Virus record (IMG/VR): IMGVR_UViG_3300033148_000573
Span: 21,061-85,060 of that record
Strand: one strand, 5' to 3'
Length of the DNA: 64,000 nt
DNA from: a virus
In this document: positions 31,801-41,244 of the stretch, piece after piece
How the letters are laid out: each line of letters begins with the position of its first letter
How positions within the stretch are numbered: position 1 is the stretch's first letter
Notes under the pieces: generated by a model
Databases searched by the model: none
What the model was told of the DNA's origin: nothing
The model's input: only the letters and a program-made list of their open reading frames with translations
Translations under genes and position numbers: made by a program

Positions 31801-34800
31801 AGATATTTCTGATCTTTTGCTTTGTCATAACCTACCTCAACTTGAAAATTTTGTAATGGATCAATATTCATAAATTGTTCTGGTGTTACTTTACCATCAG
31901 AACCATCTTCAGTTTTACTCCAATAATCTTCTTTCATGTAACCCGCTAAGCCATCAACAGTTTCTTTATATCCTATAGGGAGATCTTTAAAGTCTGATAT
32001 CATACTTTCTCTATCAAGTATATCATCTGATATTTTATAATATTGCACTCCTTCCTCTTTTGAATTGGTTGGTGAATATTCTGTTTGCTTTTGTATATAT
32101 TTTTCTTTAGGATTAAGACCAAGCGCACGTGCCCATGCTTCTTCAGAAAAATCATAATCACCATCAGAATCAAACAAGGGTTTTGTTGGTTCTGTTATAC
32201 CCAGTGCATTACCTATTGCACCAAATGCTTCTTTAGTAATGCTGCCAAAACCAGGATAACTTTCAGGTCTTACTTCTTGAAATATTTTAAATCTAGTTTC
32301 AAGATCAAGTTCTGGATTAAGTATGTCCTTAGTTTTTTTACCTAACCAATCATTAAAGCTATCTGCTTTTTCAGCAGCACCTTTTAAAACTGGTATTACT
32401 GCATCATCTAATGTATTACCTCCTCTTTGGTAGAGTTTATTAATTCTTTGCTGTGTATCTATTTGTTTGCTATTGGGTTTCCATTTTGATGGACCATAAT
32501 AATCTATTATATCTTCATTGTCTACTCCGCTCATAGCAAGCTTAGCCTTTTCTTCAGAATCATATATTCCTATAGTTCCACCGGTACTTATATCACGCAC
32601 TATAATCCTTCCGTCACCTGTTTTTATAGATACTAATTGACTTTTAGATTTTTTTACAGGTTCTGAAAGTGGAGGCTTATCATTCATGTCAAAATCAGAC
32701 ATCAGCTTTTGTAAAGGTTTTAACTCTGGCTTTTCTATAAATTGATGTCCAAGTTCATACCATGCACTTTTAATAGTGTCATTATTTTTAATAGATGTAA
32801 AACTATCAATTTTGTTATTTTCAGCATAATCTGGATAATATTTGTTTATCCATTGTCTAAATACACTTTCATCTACATCAGATGGTAAGTCTGATAAATT
32901 ATATTTAATATCATGCGGTAATTTTAAAACAGGCATCTCAGGATATTGATCTGATAAATCAGCTGCTGGATCAAAGTATGGTATATGTTTTAAGTTACTT
33001 TTGTTGCTGACTCCAGGATTTGCACCTACTTTAGCTTTACCATACTTTCCTAATGTTTGTATTGCATTTTGCCAATCCGGATTATTCTCCTGCCAATTTT
33101 CTCTTTCTTTAACTGTATTAAAAGTTGTGTCTTTATATTGATTATACCAAACATCTTTATAAAGTTCTTTTGCTTTTTCTATATCTGCTATGCTTTGATT
33201 TCTTTTATTCAATTCTATCTGATAAGCCTTACGTGCTGCATCATTTTCTAATTGTTTTTCTCTTACTCTTGGGTCAAATATTGATTCATATACATCATCC
33301 TCATTATATCTAATGTTTACATTTTCATCCGGTGTATAAAATCTATTTAGCACTTCAAGACCAGATTGAGCATACCGTGATTTATCTTTGCTGTCATCTG
33401 CAGATGAAATCTCATTTAATTGATTAAAAATCTCATCATTACTATATACATCCTGTAATTGCATTAATGGATTGTAACCATCTGACTCTCCTCTGTTTAA
33501 CTCTGAAGTTCTATCAATTATTTGTTGAAATTTTTCTCTAGTTAATGGCTCAGTCATAGGATCATATATTCCTAGATCTTTTGCTGCTGACCTAATTGTA
33601 TTTAATCTAGTTCTAGCTTCAGTAGGATCAGAAACATAATCTCCCCAGGGGCTTCTCTCTATTTCTATCTGTCCTTCTTTTACAGACCCATCTCTATTAA
33701 AAGCTACTATGGGATTACCATCTGCATCATAGGTTCCATAGCTTGCTATATCAATATTATTTATTATAGGATTTCCATCATCATACCCCTCTATATTAAC
33801 CCTTTCGTCTTCAAATCTTTTAATAGTTTTTTGAGGTATAAGTCTATCTGAATTAAGGTTTTTATATATCTGTATAGCCCTATCTTCAAGATCGTTTGTT
33901 TCTTGGCCAGTAATATAATTATATGCTTGATTTGCCAAAGCAACATAGTTTGGTAAAACTACACTGCTTGGTCTAGTACTTAGTGAAGCATTTGCTAAAG
34001 CAATTTTATCTCCAATGCTTAAGTTATCTTTATATCTTTTTAATGTATCTTTTCCAACTCTATCTCCACTATGGCCTACTTCATGTTCAAAAGTGTTTTC
34101 ATAAACATGCCCTTCATGATCAGTATGTGATGGTTTAAAAAATTCAAGTTCACCATTCTTACTCCAAGATGTTGCACCTACACCTTCATCTTCGTGTGTA
34201 TTAGGATTTACTATTATAGGTACGTTTTGTAAATTACCTATTCTACTATTAGTTATAAATTCAGCATCATCATTTGGACCAACTTCATTTGCTAATATTT
34301 TTTTATACATGGGTGAATCTAACCATTGTCTTTGAAATGAATTATCAACACTTTCTTGATTAGGTACAACTCCTTTAATATCATTTACTTCACCCCTTAA
34401 CTGAAATTTAGGTTTCCAAGAACCTTCTCCAAACTTTATAGCAGCTTCTTTATCTGCTCCAAAGTCTATAAGCTCACCTCTTCTTTTAGCTTCTTCATAT
34501 GCTTCTTTCCAAGGTTTATTAGACATATCAACCCAAGTACCATCCGGATCTTGGAATAATGTTGGAAATGAAAACCAGTTCTTTCCATCTAAAGTTTCAG
34601 TAGCCATAAGGTGTGTTGACTCACTACCATCAGGATTTTTTCTAGCACCTTGTCTTTTAGGTACTTCAATACCATTTTGAGCCATAGGCGTTTCCATTAC
34701 CATATCACCTGGAAATTGATATTCATTTTCAGGCATCATCATTTGTGAATTACCAAGGTTATCTACACCCATAATAGGAAAGTCTACATCTTTCATGCTT

Positions 34801-34943
34801 ATGTTTCCTGACGGAATGAAATTAACCGGATTGGTTTTATCTGGGCTATCATTTCTATACCCATCTACAGATATATATTGTGTTATATCTATTAAGAACT
34901 CATTTGGTCCTCCTGGTAATCCTATGCTCTTTCTTTTTCCCAT
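28860..34943 (-). CDS. 2027-aa multidomain cell-wall enzyme: zinc motif, lytic transglycosylase, 2x LysM, YkuD L,D-transpeptidase, second lysozyme-like domain
   Basis: Domains in order: an N-terminal region with THLMATETLDGK and FPTLFQDPDG; a zinc-protease-like HEVGH at 287-291; an SLT-type lytic transglycosylase around 1090-1210 with catalytic Glu1101 (FVESNLNP), GYMGLGQI and AAYNWGRGN; two LysM repeats at about 1320-1362 and 1372-1414 (VKSGDNL and VKSGDTL); a dockerin-like DLNNDGQITDED near 1500; a YkuD domain with His1575 (AIHGP) and the nucleophile Cys1599 in SNGCVN; and a second lysozyme-like domain with GIYGNESNFGD (Glu1760) and VGLTQLRW. Its ATG overlaps the stop of the tail gene upstream (TAATG), so translation is coupled. 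Known families suggest peptidoglycan binding, glycan cleavage and cross-link chemistry during entry. Whether the YkuD site forms or breaks cross-links cannot be told from sequence. Confidence 0.87.
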   Translation of the reverse strand: MGKRKSIGLPGGPNEFLIDITQYISVDGYRNDSPDKTNPVNFIPSGNISMKDVDFPIMGVDNLGNSQMMMPENEYQFPGDMVMETPMAQNGIEVPKRQGARKNPDGSESTHLMATETLDGKNWFSFPTLFQDPDGTWVDMSNKPWKEAYEEAKRRGELIDFGADKEAAIKFGEGSWKPKFQLRGEVNDIKGVVPNQESVDNSFQRQWLDSPMYKKILANEVGPNDDAEFITNSRIGNLQNVPIIVNPNTHEDEGVGATSWSKNGELEFFKPSHTDHEGHVYENTFEHEVGHSGDRVGKDTLKRYKDNLSIGDKIALANASLSTRPSSVVLPNYVALANQAYNYITGQETNDLEDRAIQIYKNLNSDRLIPQKTIKRFEDERVNIEGYDDGNPIINNIDIASYGTYDADGNPIVAFNRDGSVKEGQIEIERSPWGDYVSDPTEARTRLNTIRSAAKDLGIYDPMTEPLTREKFQQIIDRTSELNRGESDGYNPLMQLQDVYSNDEIFNQLNEISSADDSKDKSRYAQSGLEVLNRFYTPDENVNIRYNEDDVYESIFDPRVREKQLENDAARKAYQIELNKRNQSIADIEKAKELYKDVWYNQYKDTTFNTVKERENWQENNPDWQNAIQTLGKYGKAKVGANPGVSNKSNLKHIPYFDPAADLSDQYPEMPVLKLPHDIKYNLSDLPSDVDESVFRQWINKYYPDYAENNKIDSFTSIKNNDTIKSAWYELGHQFIEKPELKPLQKLMSDFDMNDKPPLSEPVKKSKSQLVSIKTGDGRIIVRDISTGGTIGIYDSEEKAKLAMSGVDNEDIIDYYGPSKWKPNSKQIDTQQRINKLYQRGGNTLDDAVIPVLKGAAEKADSFNDWLGKKTKDILNPELDLETRFKIFQEVRPESYPGFGSITKEAFGAIGNALGITEPTKPLFDSDGDYDFSEEAWARALGLNPKEKYIQKQTEYSPTNSKEEGVQYYKISDDILDRESMISDFKDLPIGYKETVDGLAGYMKEDYWSKTEDGSDGKVTPEQFMNIDPLQNFQVEVGYDKAKDQKYLSIYDKYDFNSIANAAIKPYEFYDRIYIPKDSDKKVENKNSINPNLLYKQAFVESNLNPKAKSSAGYMGLGQIGDSLIADYKKAKNVKEIDPYDPEQNHDVQEWSMNELYNSSFINKENQDQDVRLIKTLAAYNWGRGNTRDLLNELKEEGLDIYNDVQWVSRLPKETQDYIDMILFDKNTEGRPNVQENFLKTTTDEAYDYYKQLYKYQDDLPEKQFAGPVRENEQEGYDYSQLWMPSNYVEELPELNSSFVGPLREPEKQNEKPKEELNIYTVKSGDNLTRIADKYGTTVDEIAELNDIANPSKISINQEIKLPKSKTKYAFYDVKSGDTLGRIATKYGTTVRKLAQENDISNINEIFVNQELRIPQDSYEPVDEIEETWQDVELLDQDRRNINDSSDEDIIKKSQMVNDPNGHYVIVNKKTKRLEVWRGGKPVLDFEVLTGANEGDALTVTKMWDLNNDGQITDEDKRNGKWIPNWSAGNKNTGAGKYYIKESYADSPDKYGGKGVPSFNLYTDGTDIDVATAIHGPTKGRKGLFDDGNIDNNRASNGCVNGQCSDLQALYDLGMPAGTAVYILPEDEGNNFQWVDGQAVLKMSKDNREKYASNYIDSKGSEQTQQGSNYTVNTLNYQPIRPVFDQQAFEEDVYNETGGLKSVGNFFTSDTSDKEEQENSTKPFINALVNNKKQIMQEAGIPSDVYNDIARIAFGIYGNESNFGDTHSKSGNLLRGANKYVADLNKKGQLPVVGSTNLLPTVTSSPDVFKKYEGFTLDTTNQLSNVSPLLAIAAQSSNINLPTYSKSAQEDYNSVGLTQLRWENIAKEDKNLPENKKQINILKKFGITSNKDLLDPEKAAIATVLRLAFLANNREGVDRNDLFNTLPKHWGGSSKDDGKTYTEGVKKNAKYLKFQQLGKYMPDYKIGGEKKKLQMYKDYMDGIYDGTNEEAKAKSIYDKLNRKHYKDAKELGNMSPPNYILTHLYKA

Positions 34944-37900
34944 TATCTTTGTGATAGTAAAAGTTTAGTATTATTAAGTCTAAGCAGCATTTTTCTGTTG
35001 CCTGATACATTCCTACGTAAAATAACATTATTAGAGTAGTGTCTAAACTTCTTACGTTCCGTTTGACTTTTACCGTAATTAATGTTAGTTTGATTTAAAG
35101 GTCTAATATATCCATTACATGATGTGTCAAATATTGGTTGTTCTGCATTTGTAAACTCACCTCTATCATTAGTCACATCCCAGAATTGATTAAATCTAAA
35201 TTTATGTTCTACTTTAGAAACTAGTATTTGTATACCATTAAATCCAATAGAAGGAAAATCTAAATTAGTCCAAGGGCTGTTAACCGGTTGTGGATTTAGT
35301 AATAGTAAACCTGATGTTTGATCATTATTATAAATAATAGAAGCATCAAAGTTAAAATCTAAATCTTCCCATTTATCTCCACCACACATGTTGTATTGTG
35401 GATCTCCTTTATATACATAAGTTTCTAATTGATATTCAAAACTTCTTATGGTATTAACCGCTTGTCCAGTATTAGATATCAAATCTATTTCCCATGGGTA
35501 GTCTTCACCATAATAATTTGCAAAAGAGTCACATCTTACATTGTGTCTCCAAAAACCACCCACTTTATAATTAGGCTGTAAAGAATCATAATAAAAATAG
35601 TTACACTGCTTAGGGTTTGATTGAACAAAATCTGGATTTCCAATCTGATAAAGTAAAGGTGGTGTATCTGGACATTCACCTGTCTCAGTTAAAACAGAAC
35701 CCGGTACAGTAGAAGGTGGACATTCACATGTAACTTTCCTACATATCGGTCTTTCATTTTCTAGATCACTACATGTTCCACTAGCCTGATCATATACATT
35801 TCCATTTGATGCATCTGGATAAACTAATGTATATCCTGTTGGACATTCACAAACAAAATCACTACCACATATACTTGATGTTATTTCTTGAGCAACAACA
35901 TCCCAATTAGAAATAGGATAATTTGCATTTATATTAGATTGAATCCCATATATATAAGCACTAGTTGTTGATCCAGCTGTACCACTAGTTATAGTAATAT
36001 TTTGACCATATTGACAAACTATATTGTTTAAAGCTGCACTTTGAGGTTGACCGGGTCCTCCTGGATAAGGTGAATTAACTCCACAAAATACAGTATACAT
36101 AAATTGAAAATTAGGAGCAGCATTACTTACTGTTTGAATTGTTGGAGATTGCAAATTACATTGAGGACCTGGGTTATTACCAGTATCTGTAACAGTAATA
36201 ACAATTCTTCTATAGCTTGGATCATTTTGTCTTGCTGGATAATTTGCTGCTAAACTTGATGATCCCGTTTGTTGAGCTAAACTAATTGCCTGGTTCATAC
36301 CTGCAGCTGTTGCAGTGTTACCACCATACCAATTATTTATGTACCAAGTTTGTACATTAGCAGAACTAACATTATCTGACATTGAAACAGGGCTAATAAA
36401 TGCTCCATTTCCAGTTGTCCAACTTCTTTGTTGATTATTACCAGACCAACTTGTAAAACCAATTTGCATAGAACCTCCGTTTAATGCATTTTGTATTTCT
36501 GGTTGATCAACAAAAGACATCACCCATTGTAACTGTGCAAAAGCTCTAGTCCCATTGTTTTGTGGGTTACCCGTACTACCAGAAGTATCCATTGCTACTA
36601 CAATATCAATAAGACATGCTTGAGGACCTCCCGATATAATTGAGTCACGGTTATCTACAATAACTTCTGCAAGTTCTGTTGTATTAATTCCTATTTCACA
36701 TAAACCTGTACTAGGATTAAAATTATAACCCGGAGGACATTGCGGAACAGTTGTCTCAACAGTCTTTGTAGTAAAGAAGTGATTTATACTTGGTAAAGCT
36801 AACTCAGGATGCCAATCATGAAAAGATATCCATGCTTTAGATTTTGGGTCATAACTAATAGTCCATGAACAATCATCAAAATATATTGGATCACCAATAT
36901 CAATACTTACTGGCACTCTTGCCTCACCTCTTATCTCTATTGGTCTAACTGGTCTATCAACAAATGTTGCTTGACCAATATAATCAGGTTTTAATTGATA
37001 ATCTTTTTTCATAAAGTAGACTACATCATCTACTGAATCATACATTACTTGACATCCTACTCCTGCTACAGGATTATCTGTCCATTGTGTATTTTCTGAA
37101 CTTGGAAATTGTTTTATAAATCTAGAAGGTAAATATTTAGCAAACCACCATTTCATTCCGTTATTAGATATAGGATCTAAACCTTTACCTCCATACTGAA
37201 ATATTTTACCTTGTTGTTGAGATATAAAGAATAATCCAAGTGGTGTATTAATAACACCTCTTAAACTCTCACATGAACCATATTCATTTGATATGTCTGC
37301 ATTAGCTACATTTTGAAACGGTTGACTAAATAAACCTCCATCACCTATAGTAAGCTTTGTATCTAATTGAGTTTTCAGTGTATCAAGACCCTGAAACATT
37401 TGTGGAGATAAGTATGGGAAAAATACTAATGCACCACTTTTGTTTATAGGTTTAATTACACTTACTTCATTTTTAAAATCTTTGTAATTGTTATTTAAAA
37501 ATACTCTCCAATAATCTCTTTTTGATTCTTCTTGCGCTTGTAATGAATAAATTAATCTTTTTGGATAACTAACAAAACAATTTGCTGCAACATAGGGATC
37601 ATAATCTCTAGGTTGAATTTGACCAAAAGATGACATTTGAGTAGGGAATCTACTTGGACTTAATGATTCATCATACTTGTAAAAATTATCATCTTTTTCT
37701 ATTCTTGCATGAAAGAGCTCATTTAAATCATTATAATCATATACATTATAGATTCTTTTTTTAGGTTCATCTTCCCAATCTCTTTGATCTAAATTTACTT
37801 CTGATTCAACATAAAAATCTAAGATTCCATTTACATGAGAATAAATATATGCAAATGCCATAGACAATGCAGGATTAGGATCACTACCATTATTAAATAT

Positions 37901-40900
37901 ACTACCCCAAGAGGTGTTTGTTGAATTACTTGTTCTATCTAAATAAAATAAATCATTTGGCATCAATGCTGTAGCAGCATTTGAACTACCTAATCCAAGA
38001 GTAACAAACTTTTGTGCTAAAGGTGTTAAATCAAATCTTTGTGAGTTTAACCAGTATCTTGGATATGGTATATTTACATATAATGAATAATCAAAAGTAT
38101 AACCATCAGGTTGACCTAATAAAAATCTTGTAAAAATAGGCATTATGGTTTTTTCAGTATATCTACCTATAAATGTGTCTCCACTAAAAATTGGATCACT
38201 AGTATACATATATTGATTTGGTAATGTTGAATCTAACAATTGAATGCAAGATCTCATTGGTATTTGTTTTATACCATCTAGTTGACCATACTGATTATCA
38301 AAATTAAATTTAAGAGCACCATAGTATGCAGATATATTACTTTTTCTTGCTTGTTTATATTTTTGAAAATATGAGTTACTATGTGGTGCAGGGTTTGAGT
38401 TTTGATATACTCCAGCTGAGCTTAATGATACATCTAATGATCCACCTATAGTATATCTTGATTTATCTTTTACATCAGGATCAGTAAGACTTTTTTCTAA
38501 ACTTACAGCTACTGTAGAAGGTCTAAATAAATTATTAATTTTATAGTTACCATTATCAAATGTCTGAAATGATTGTCCAATATAGTTAGAGTCTGAATTT
38601 TTAATTCTCCATAAACCATTTGTTTGCTTATTAAAATTACTAAAGAACCCAAATGAATTGTGTTTTAAGACAAAACTATTTGATGACTGCATGTTATATA
38701 TTAGCTCTAAAAACTCATTACCTCCAGCTGCTATATTAGCTTTAGAAGTTTGAGCTGACATCCATATTTTTAAAAATATAGGTATTGATGAAAAGTTGTT
38801 ATCTGATGTCCATGCTATTTCTTCACTACCACCACGCATACCTGGCAAATTACCTATAGCTTGTGATAAACCCATCTGAATTTTTTCAGTAGCATAATTA
38901 GCAGCACCACCCACCCATAAGTCTGCTACACCAGTAGCTGAATCTAATAAAGCTTCAAGAAGTACTGATATAACTGATTGACCAGTATTAGCAGCAACAT
39001 TTGCTAAAGAATATGCTGCTTGTGCAAAACCTGGTTGATTACCAATACCAGCTAATCCTCCAAAGGATCCTGACTGTGATGTCATATTACCAGCAGCACC
39101 AACCCTTCTAACATTTTTAGTACCCCTTACTTGTCTTATTGCATAACCTAATCCTATAACTCCAGATATTATAGCTGCACCATTTCTTAATAATTTAAAT
39201 TGAGGATGATCCTCGGATGGTTGAAATGTTCCACTTGCACTACCTGATAACTGACCGTATATTTTAGTTTCATATGCATTCAAAAAAGGTTTAGTAAACA
39301 TAAGCTCTGGTGAAGAAAAAGTAAAAACTTTTCTTGAATATCCACTTGGCTCACCATTAATATCTGGTTCATCTCCTAATGCTTTATAATCATCTAATGA
39401 TTCACCAAATGAATGAACACCGTCAGTTCTATTTAGTATATTATTTCCGCCTTTATGGAAATATACATCTGGTCTTAAATCATTATATGGATAATTAGGA
39501 TATAAACCTTGTACATCTCCACCAATTAAATTTTCTGCATTTGGTACAGTATACTTACGCATGTTTCTAAATAAACCTTTTCCTAAAATAGATTTTGCAC
39601 CTAATCTAGATCCACGTAGTATTTCATAACCAACTACATTTTCTATGTAAGATCCATCATTATATTTAGGTCTCCCAATATTGCTAAACTCAACCCCTAG
39701 TATATTTATTTCGTCTCCATTTGAGCTTGTTAAATGCAATGGAGAAGTATTACCTCCTATTGATTCATCAGGCATTTTATGATGCCTTATTGGTTTACCA
39801 CATAAGTCACCCCATATATCTGGTCTATTTGATGGATAAAGTTCTGTTGATTCCCAATACCCCATTTCACCTCTACCAGTAATTTTAGTTTCATCAGGTA
39901 AAGCGGTTATTGCAGTAGAAGTAATTGAAGCTGTATTGTATACTTTAAAAAGAGGATCTCCAGTTGGGTTTAGTACATTATTACCATTTATAATTTCGTT
40001 CTCCATTGTCCCATTATACATTTCAGGTGCTCTACCTGGTATATGATATGATGAAGATCTTTCTCCTGTGTTATATATCCATCTTATAAAGAATGCATAT
40101 TGTTCATCACGCAATAACCCTGTTCTATTACCGCCTTTAGAATAATATGTAGATGGTACAGAATTAATTACCCAATTTGTTTTTATTTCATTTGCAATAG
40201 GTTGATAATTAAAATCAAATTGTTCTGTTGGTCCTTGTCTTATTAACCAATCATTAACCACAAACATAGATTCAGACTTTTCATAAGCTGGACTTCTAAG
40301 AGGTATCAATTTTAAATCTATAGCTGATAATGACTCGTCTATAAAGTCAATGTTTATTGTGCTTACTTGAGTACTATATAAACCAATTCTTTTTGCTGAG
40401 GTTTGCCCTTGATTTCTTCTTAATATAACTAACTCAAAATAATCATAGTCTAAATCTAAATTAGAAAAATTTATGTCCAATGATCCTCCAGTTCCTTCAT
40501 GATTCCATAGTGTCTGAATATTAGATATACCTATATAATCAGTTACTCTTTGTTCATTTTCTGTATAGCCTACAAAAACTTGATAAGCACCATTAGCCAA
40601 CATTCCGCCATCAATAGACTTTTCTAAAGTAATGCAGGGTGTATCTAAAAGAGGTGCTAACCTTATTTGCTCACAGTCTAATGATTTTGGTTCAATAATT
40701 TCATATTCTACACAGTCAGAACCATCTATATCTGGACCAGATATTTGAATTTTTTTCCAAGGTATATCATCTATATTTAGAGCTCTTGATGGATTGTTTG
40801 CATCATCCCAATATACTTCCCATGTACAATCAAAATTTTCTTTTGCTGCACCAACAATTAAATGCTTTTTACTAAAGTTTAAACAAGGATCATTAACTAA

Positions 40901-41230
40901 TGTAGTATACTTACATTCGCTGTCATCAAATCTACCTATTTCAGAACTAACGTTATCTGTAGAAAATACAACCCATTCATCACCATATCTATGTATAGCA
41001 CCTATAACAGTATAAGGTATGACACCACATGATAAATTTGAAGGCTCATTACCAATCATTCCTAGATCACCATCTTCAGAATTATTAGCTGCATTTCTTG
41101 CATGCCACCATGCTTGTTGTCCTTCAAATGAAGGAGCAACATCTTTGTTCATCCCTTTAGTAAACGTATTTATATTTACTGATGATGAACCAGAACTTTG
41201 TGGTTGAGATGGATTTTTCTTTTTAGCCAT
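34943..41230 (-). CDS. 2095-aa tail hub/stabilisation-type protein with inserted von Willebrand A domain
   Basis: The N-terminus (INTFTKGMNKDVAPSFE, GDLGMIGNEPSN) matches the start of P22-gp10-like tail stabilisation proteins as found in crAss-like phages. The core runs to about residue 1488 (FHDWHPELALPSINHFFTT) and resumes at about 1860-1890 (GGFWRHNVRCDSFANYYG). Between the two parts sit a CPPGY...C element (about 1494-1509), a vWA domain (about 1540-1785) with the MIDAS motif DTSGS at 1548-1552, a Thr loop (GGNTATAAGMNQ) and a later Asp (VTVTDTG), then two more Cys-rich elements (CECPTGY and CECPP, about 1788-1851). The insertion into an otherwise continuous tail protein suggests a surface-exposed, metal-dependent adhesion module. 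It follows the 312-aa gene by 14 bp and overlaps the wall enzyme downstream by one base. Confidence 0.75.
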   Translation of the reverse strand: MAKKKNPSQPQSSGSSSVNINTFTKGMNKDVAPSFEGQQAWWHARNAANNSEDGDLGMIGNEPSNLSCGVIPYTVIGAIHRYGDEWVVFSTDNVSSEIGRFDDSECKYTTLVNDPCLNFSKKHLIVGAAKENFDCTWEVYWDDANNPSRALNIDDIPWKKIQISGPDIDGSDCVEYEIIEPKSLDCEQIRLAPLLDTPCITLEKSIDGGMLANGAYQVFVGYTENEQRVTDYIGISNIQTLWNHEGTGGSLDINFSNLDLDYDYFELVILRRNQGQTSAKRIGLYSTQVSTINIDFIDESLSAIDLKLIPLRSPAYEKSESMFVVNDWLIRQGPTEQFDFNYQPIANEIKTNWVINSVPSTYYSKGGNRTGLLRDEQYAFFIRWIYNTGERSSSYHIPGRAPEMYNGTMENEIINGNNVLNPTGDPLFKVYNTASITSTAITALPDETKITGRGEMGYWESTELYPSNRPDIWGDLCGKPIRHHKMPDESIGGNTSPLHLTSSNGDEINILGVEFSNIGRPKYNDGSYIENVVGYEILRGSRLGAKSILGKGLFRNMRKYTVPNAENLIGGDVQGLYPNYPYNDLRPDVYFHKGGNNILNRTDGVHSFGESLDDYKALGDEPDINGEPSGYSRKVFTFSSPELMFTKPFLNAYETKIYGQLSGSASGTFQPSEDHPQFKLLRNGAAIISGVIGLGYAIRQVRGTKNVRRVGAAGNMTSQSGSFGGLAGIGNQPGFAQAAYSLANVAANTGQSVISVLLEALLDSATGVADLWVGGAANYATEKIQMGLSQAIGNLPGMRGGSEEIAWTSDNNFSSIPIFLKIWMSAQTSKANIAAGGNEFLELIYNMQSSNSFVLKHNSFGFFSNFNKQTNGLWRIKNSDSNYIGQSFQTFDNGNYKINNLFRPSTVAVSLEKSLTDPDVKDKSRYTIGGSLDVSLSSAGVYQNSNPAPHSNSYFQKYKQARKSNISAYYGALKFNFDNQYGQLDGIKQIPMRSCIQLLDSTLPNQYMYTSDPIFSGDTFIGRYTEKTIMPIFTRFLLGQPDGYTFDYSLYVNIPYPRYWLNSQRFDLTPLAQKFVTLGLGSSNAATALMPNDLFYLDRTSNSTNTSWGSIFNNGSDPNPALSMAFAYIYSHVNGILDFYVESEVNLDQRDWEDEPKKRIYNVYDYNDLNELFHARIEKDDNFYKYDESLSPSRFPTQMSSFGQIQPRDYDPYVAANCFVSYPKRLIYSLQAQEESKRDYWRVFLNNNYKDFKNEVSVIKPINKSGALVFFPYLSPQMFQGLDTLKTQLDTKLTIGDGGLFSQPFQNVANADISNEYGSCESLRGVINTPLGLFFISQQQGKIFQYGGKGLDPISNNGMKWWFAKYLPSRFIKQFPSSENTQWTDNPVAGVGCQVMYDSVDDVVYFMKKDYQLKPDYIGQATFVDRPVRPIEIRGEARVPVSIDIGDPIYFDDCSWTISYDPKSKAWISFHDWHPELALPSINHFFTTKTVETTVPQCPPGYNFNPSTGLCEIGINTTELAEVIVDNRDSIISGGPQACLIDIVVAMDTSGSTGNPQNNGTRAFAQLQWVMSFVDQPEIQNALNGGSMQIGFTSWSGNNQQRSWTTGNGAFISPVSMSDNVSSANVQTWYINNWYGGNTATAAGMNQAISLAQQTGSSSLAANYPARQNDPSYRRIVITVTDTGNNPGPQCNLQSPTIQTVSNAAPNFQFMYTVFCGVNSPYPGGPGQPQSAALNNIVCQYGQNITITSGTAGSTTSAYIYGIQSNINANYPISNWDVVAQEITSSICGSDFVCECPTGYTLVYPDASNGNVYDQASGTCSDLENERPICRKVTCECPPSTVPGSVLTETGECPDTPPLLYQIGNPDFVQSNPKQCNYFYYDSLQPNYKVGGFWRHNVRCDSFANYYGEDYPWEIDLISNTGQAVNTIRSFEYQLETYVYKGDPQYNMCGGDKWEDLDFNFDASIIYNNDQTSGLLLLNPQPVNSPWTNLDFPSIGFNGIQILVSKVEHKFRFNQFWDVTNDRGEFTNAEQPIFDTSCNGYIRPLNQTNINYGKSQTERKKFRHYSNNVILRRNVSGNRKMLLRLNNTKLLLSQR

Positions 41231-41244
41231 AATATATTATCTAT

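Noticed and set aside
34060-34090. Metzincin assignment for HEVGH in the 2027-aa protein
   Set aside because: The full HExxHxxGxxH pattern is not met (Asp where Gly is needed), so only a zinc-protease-like motif is claimed.
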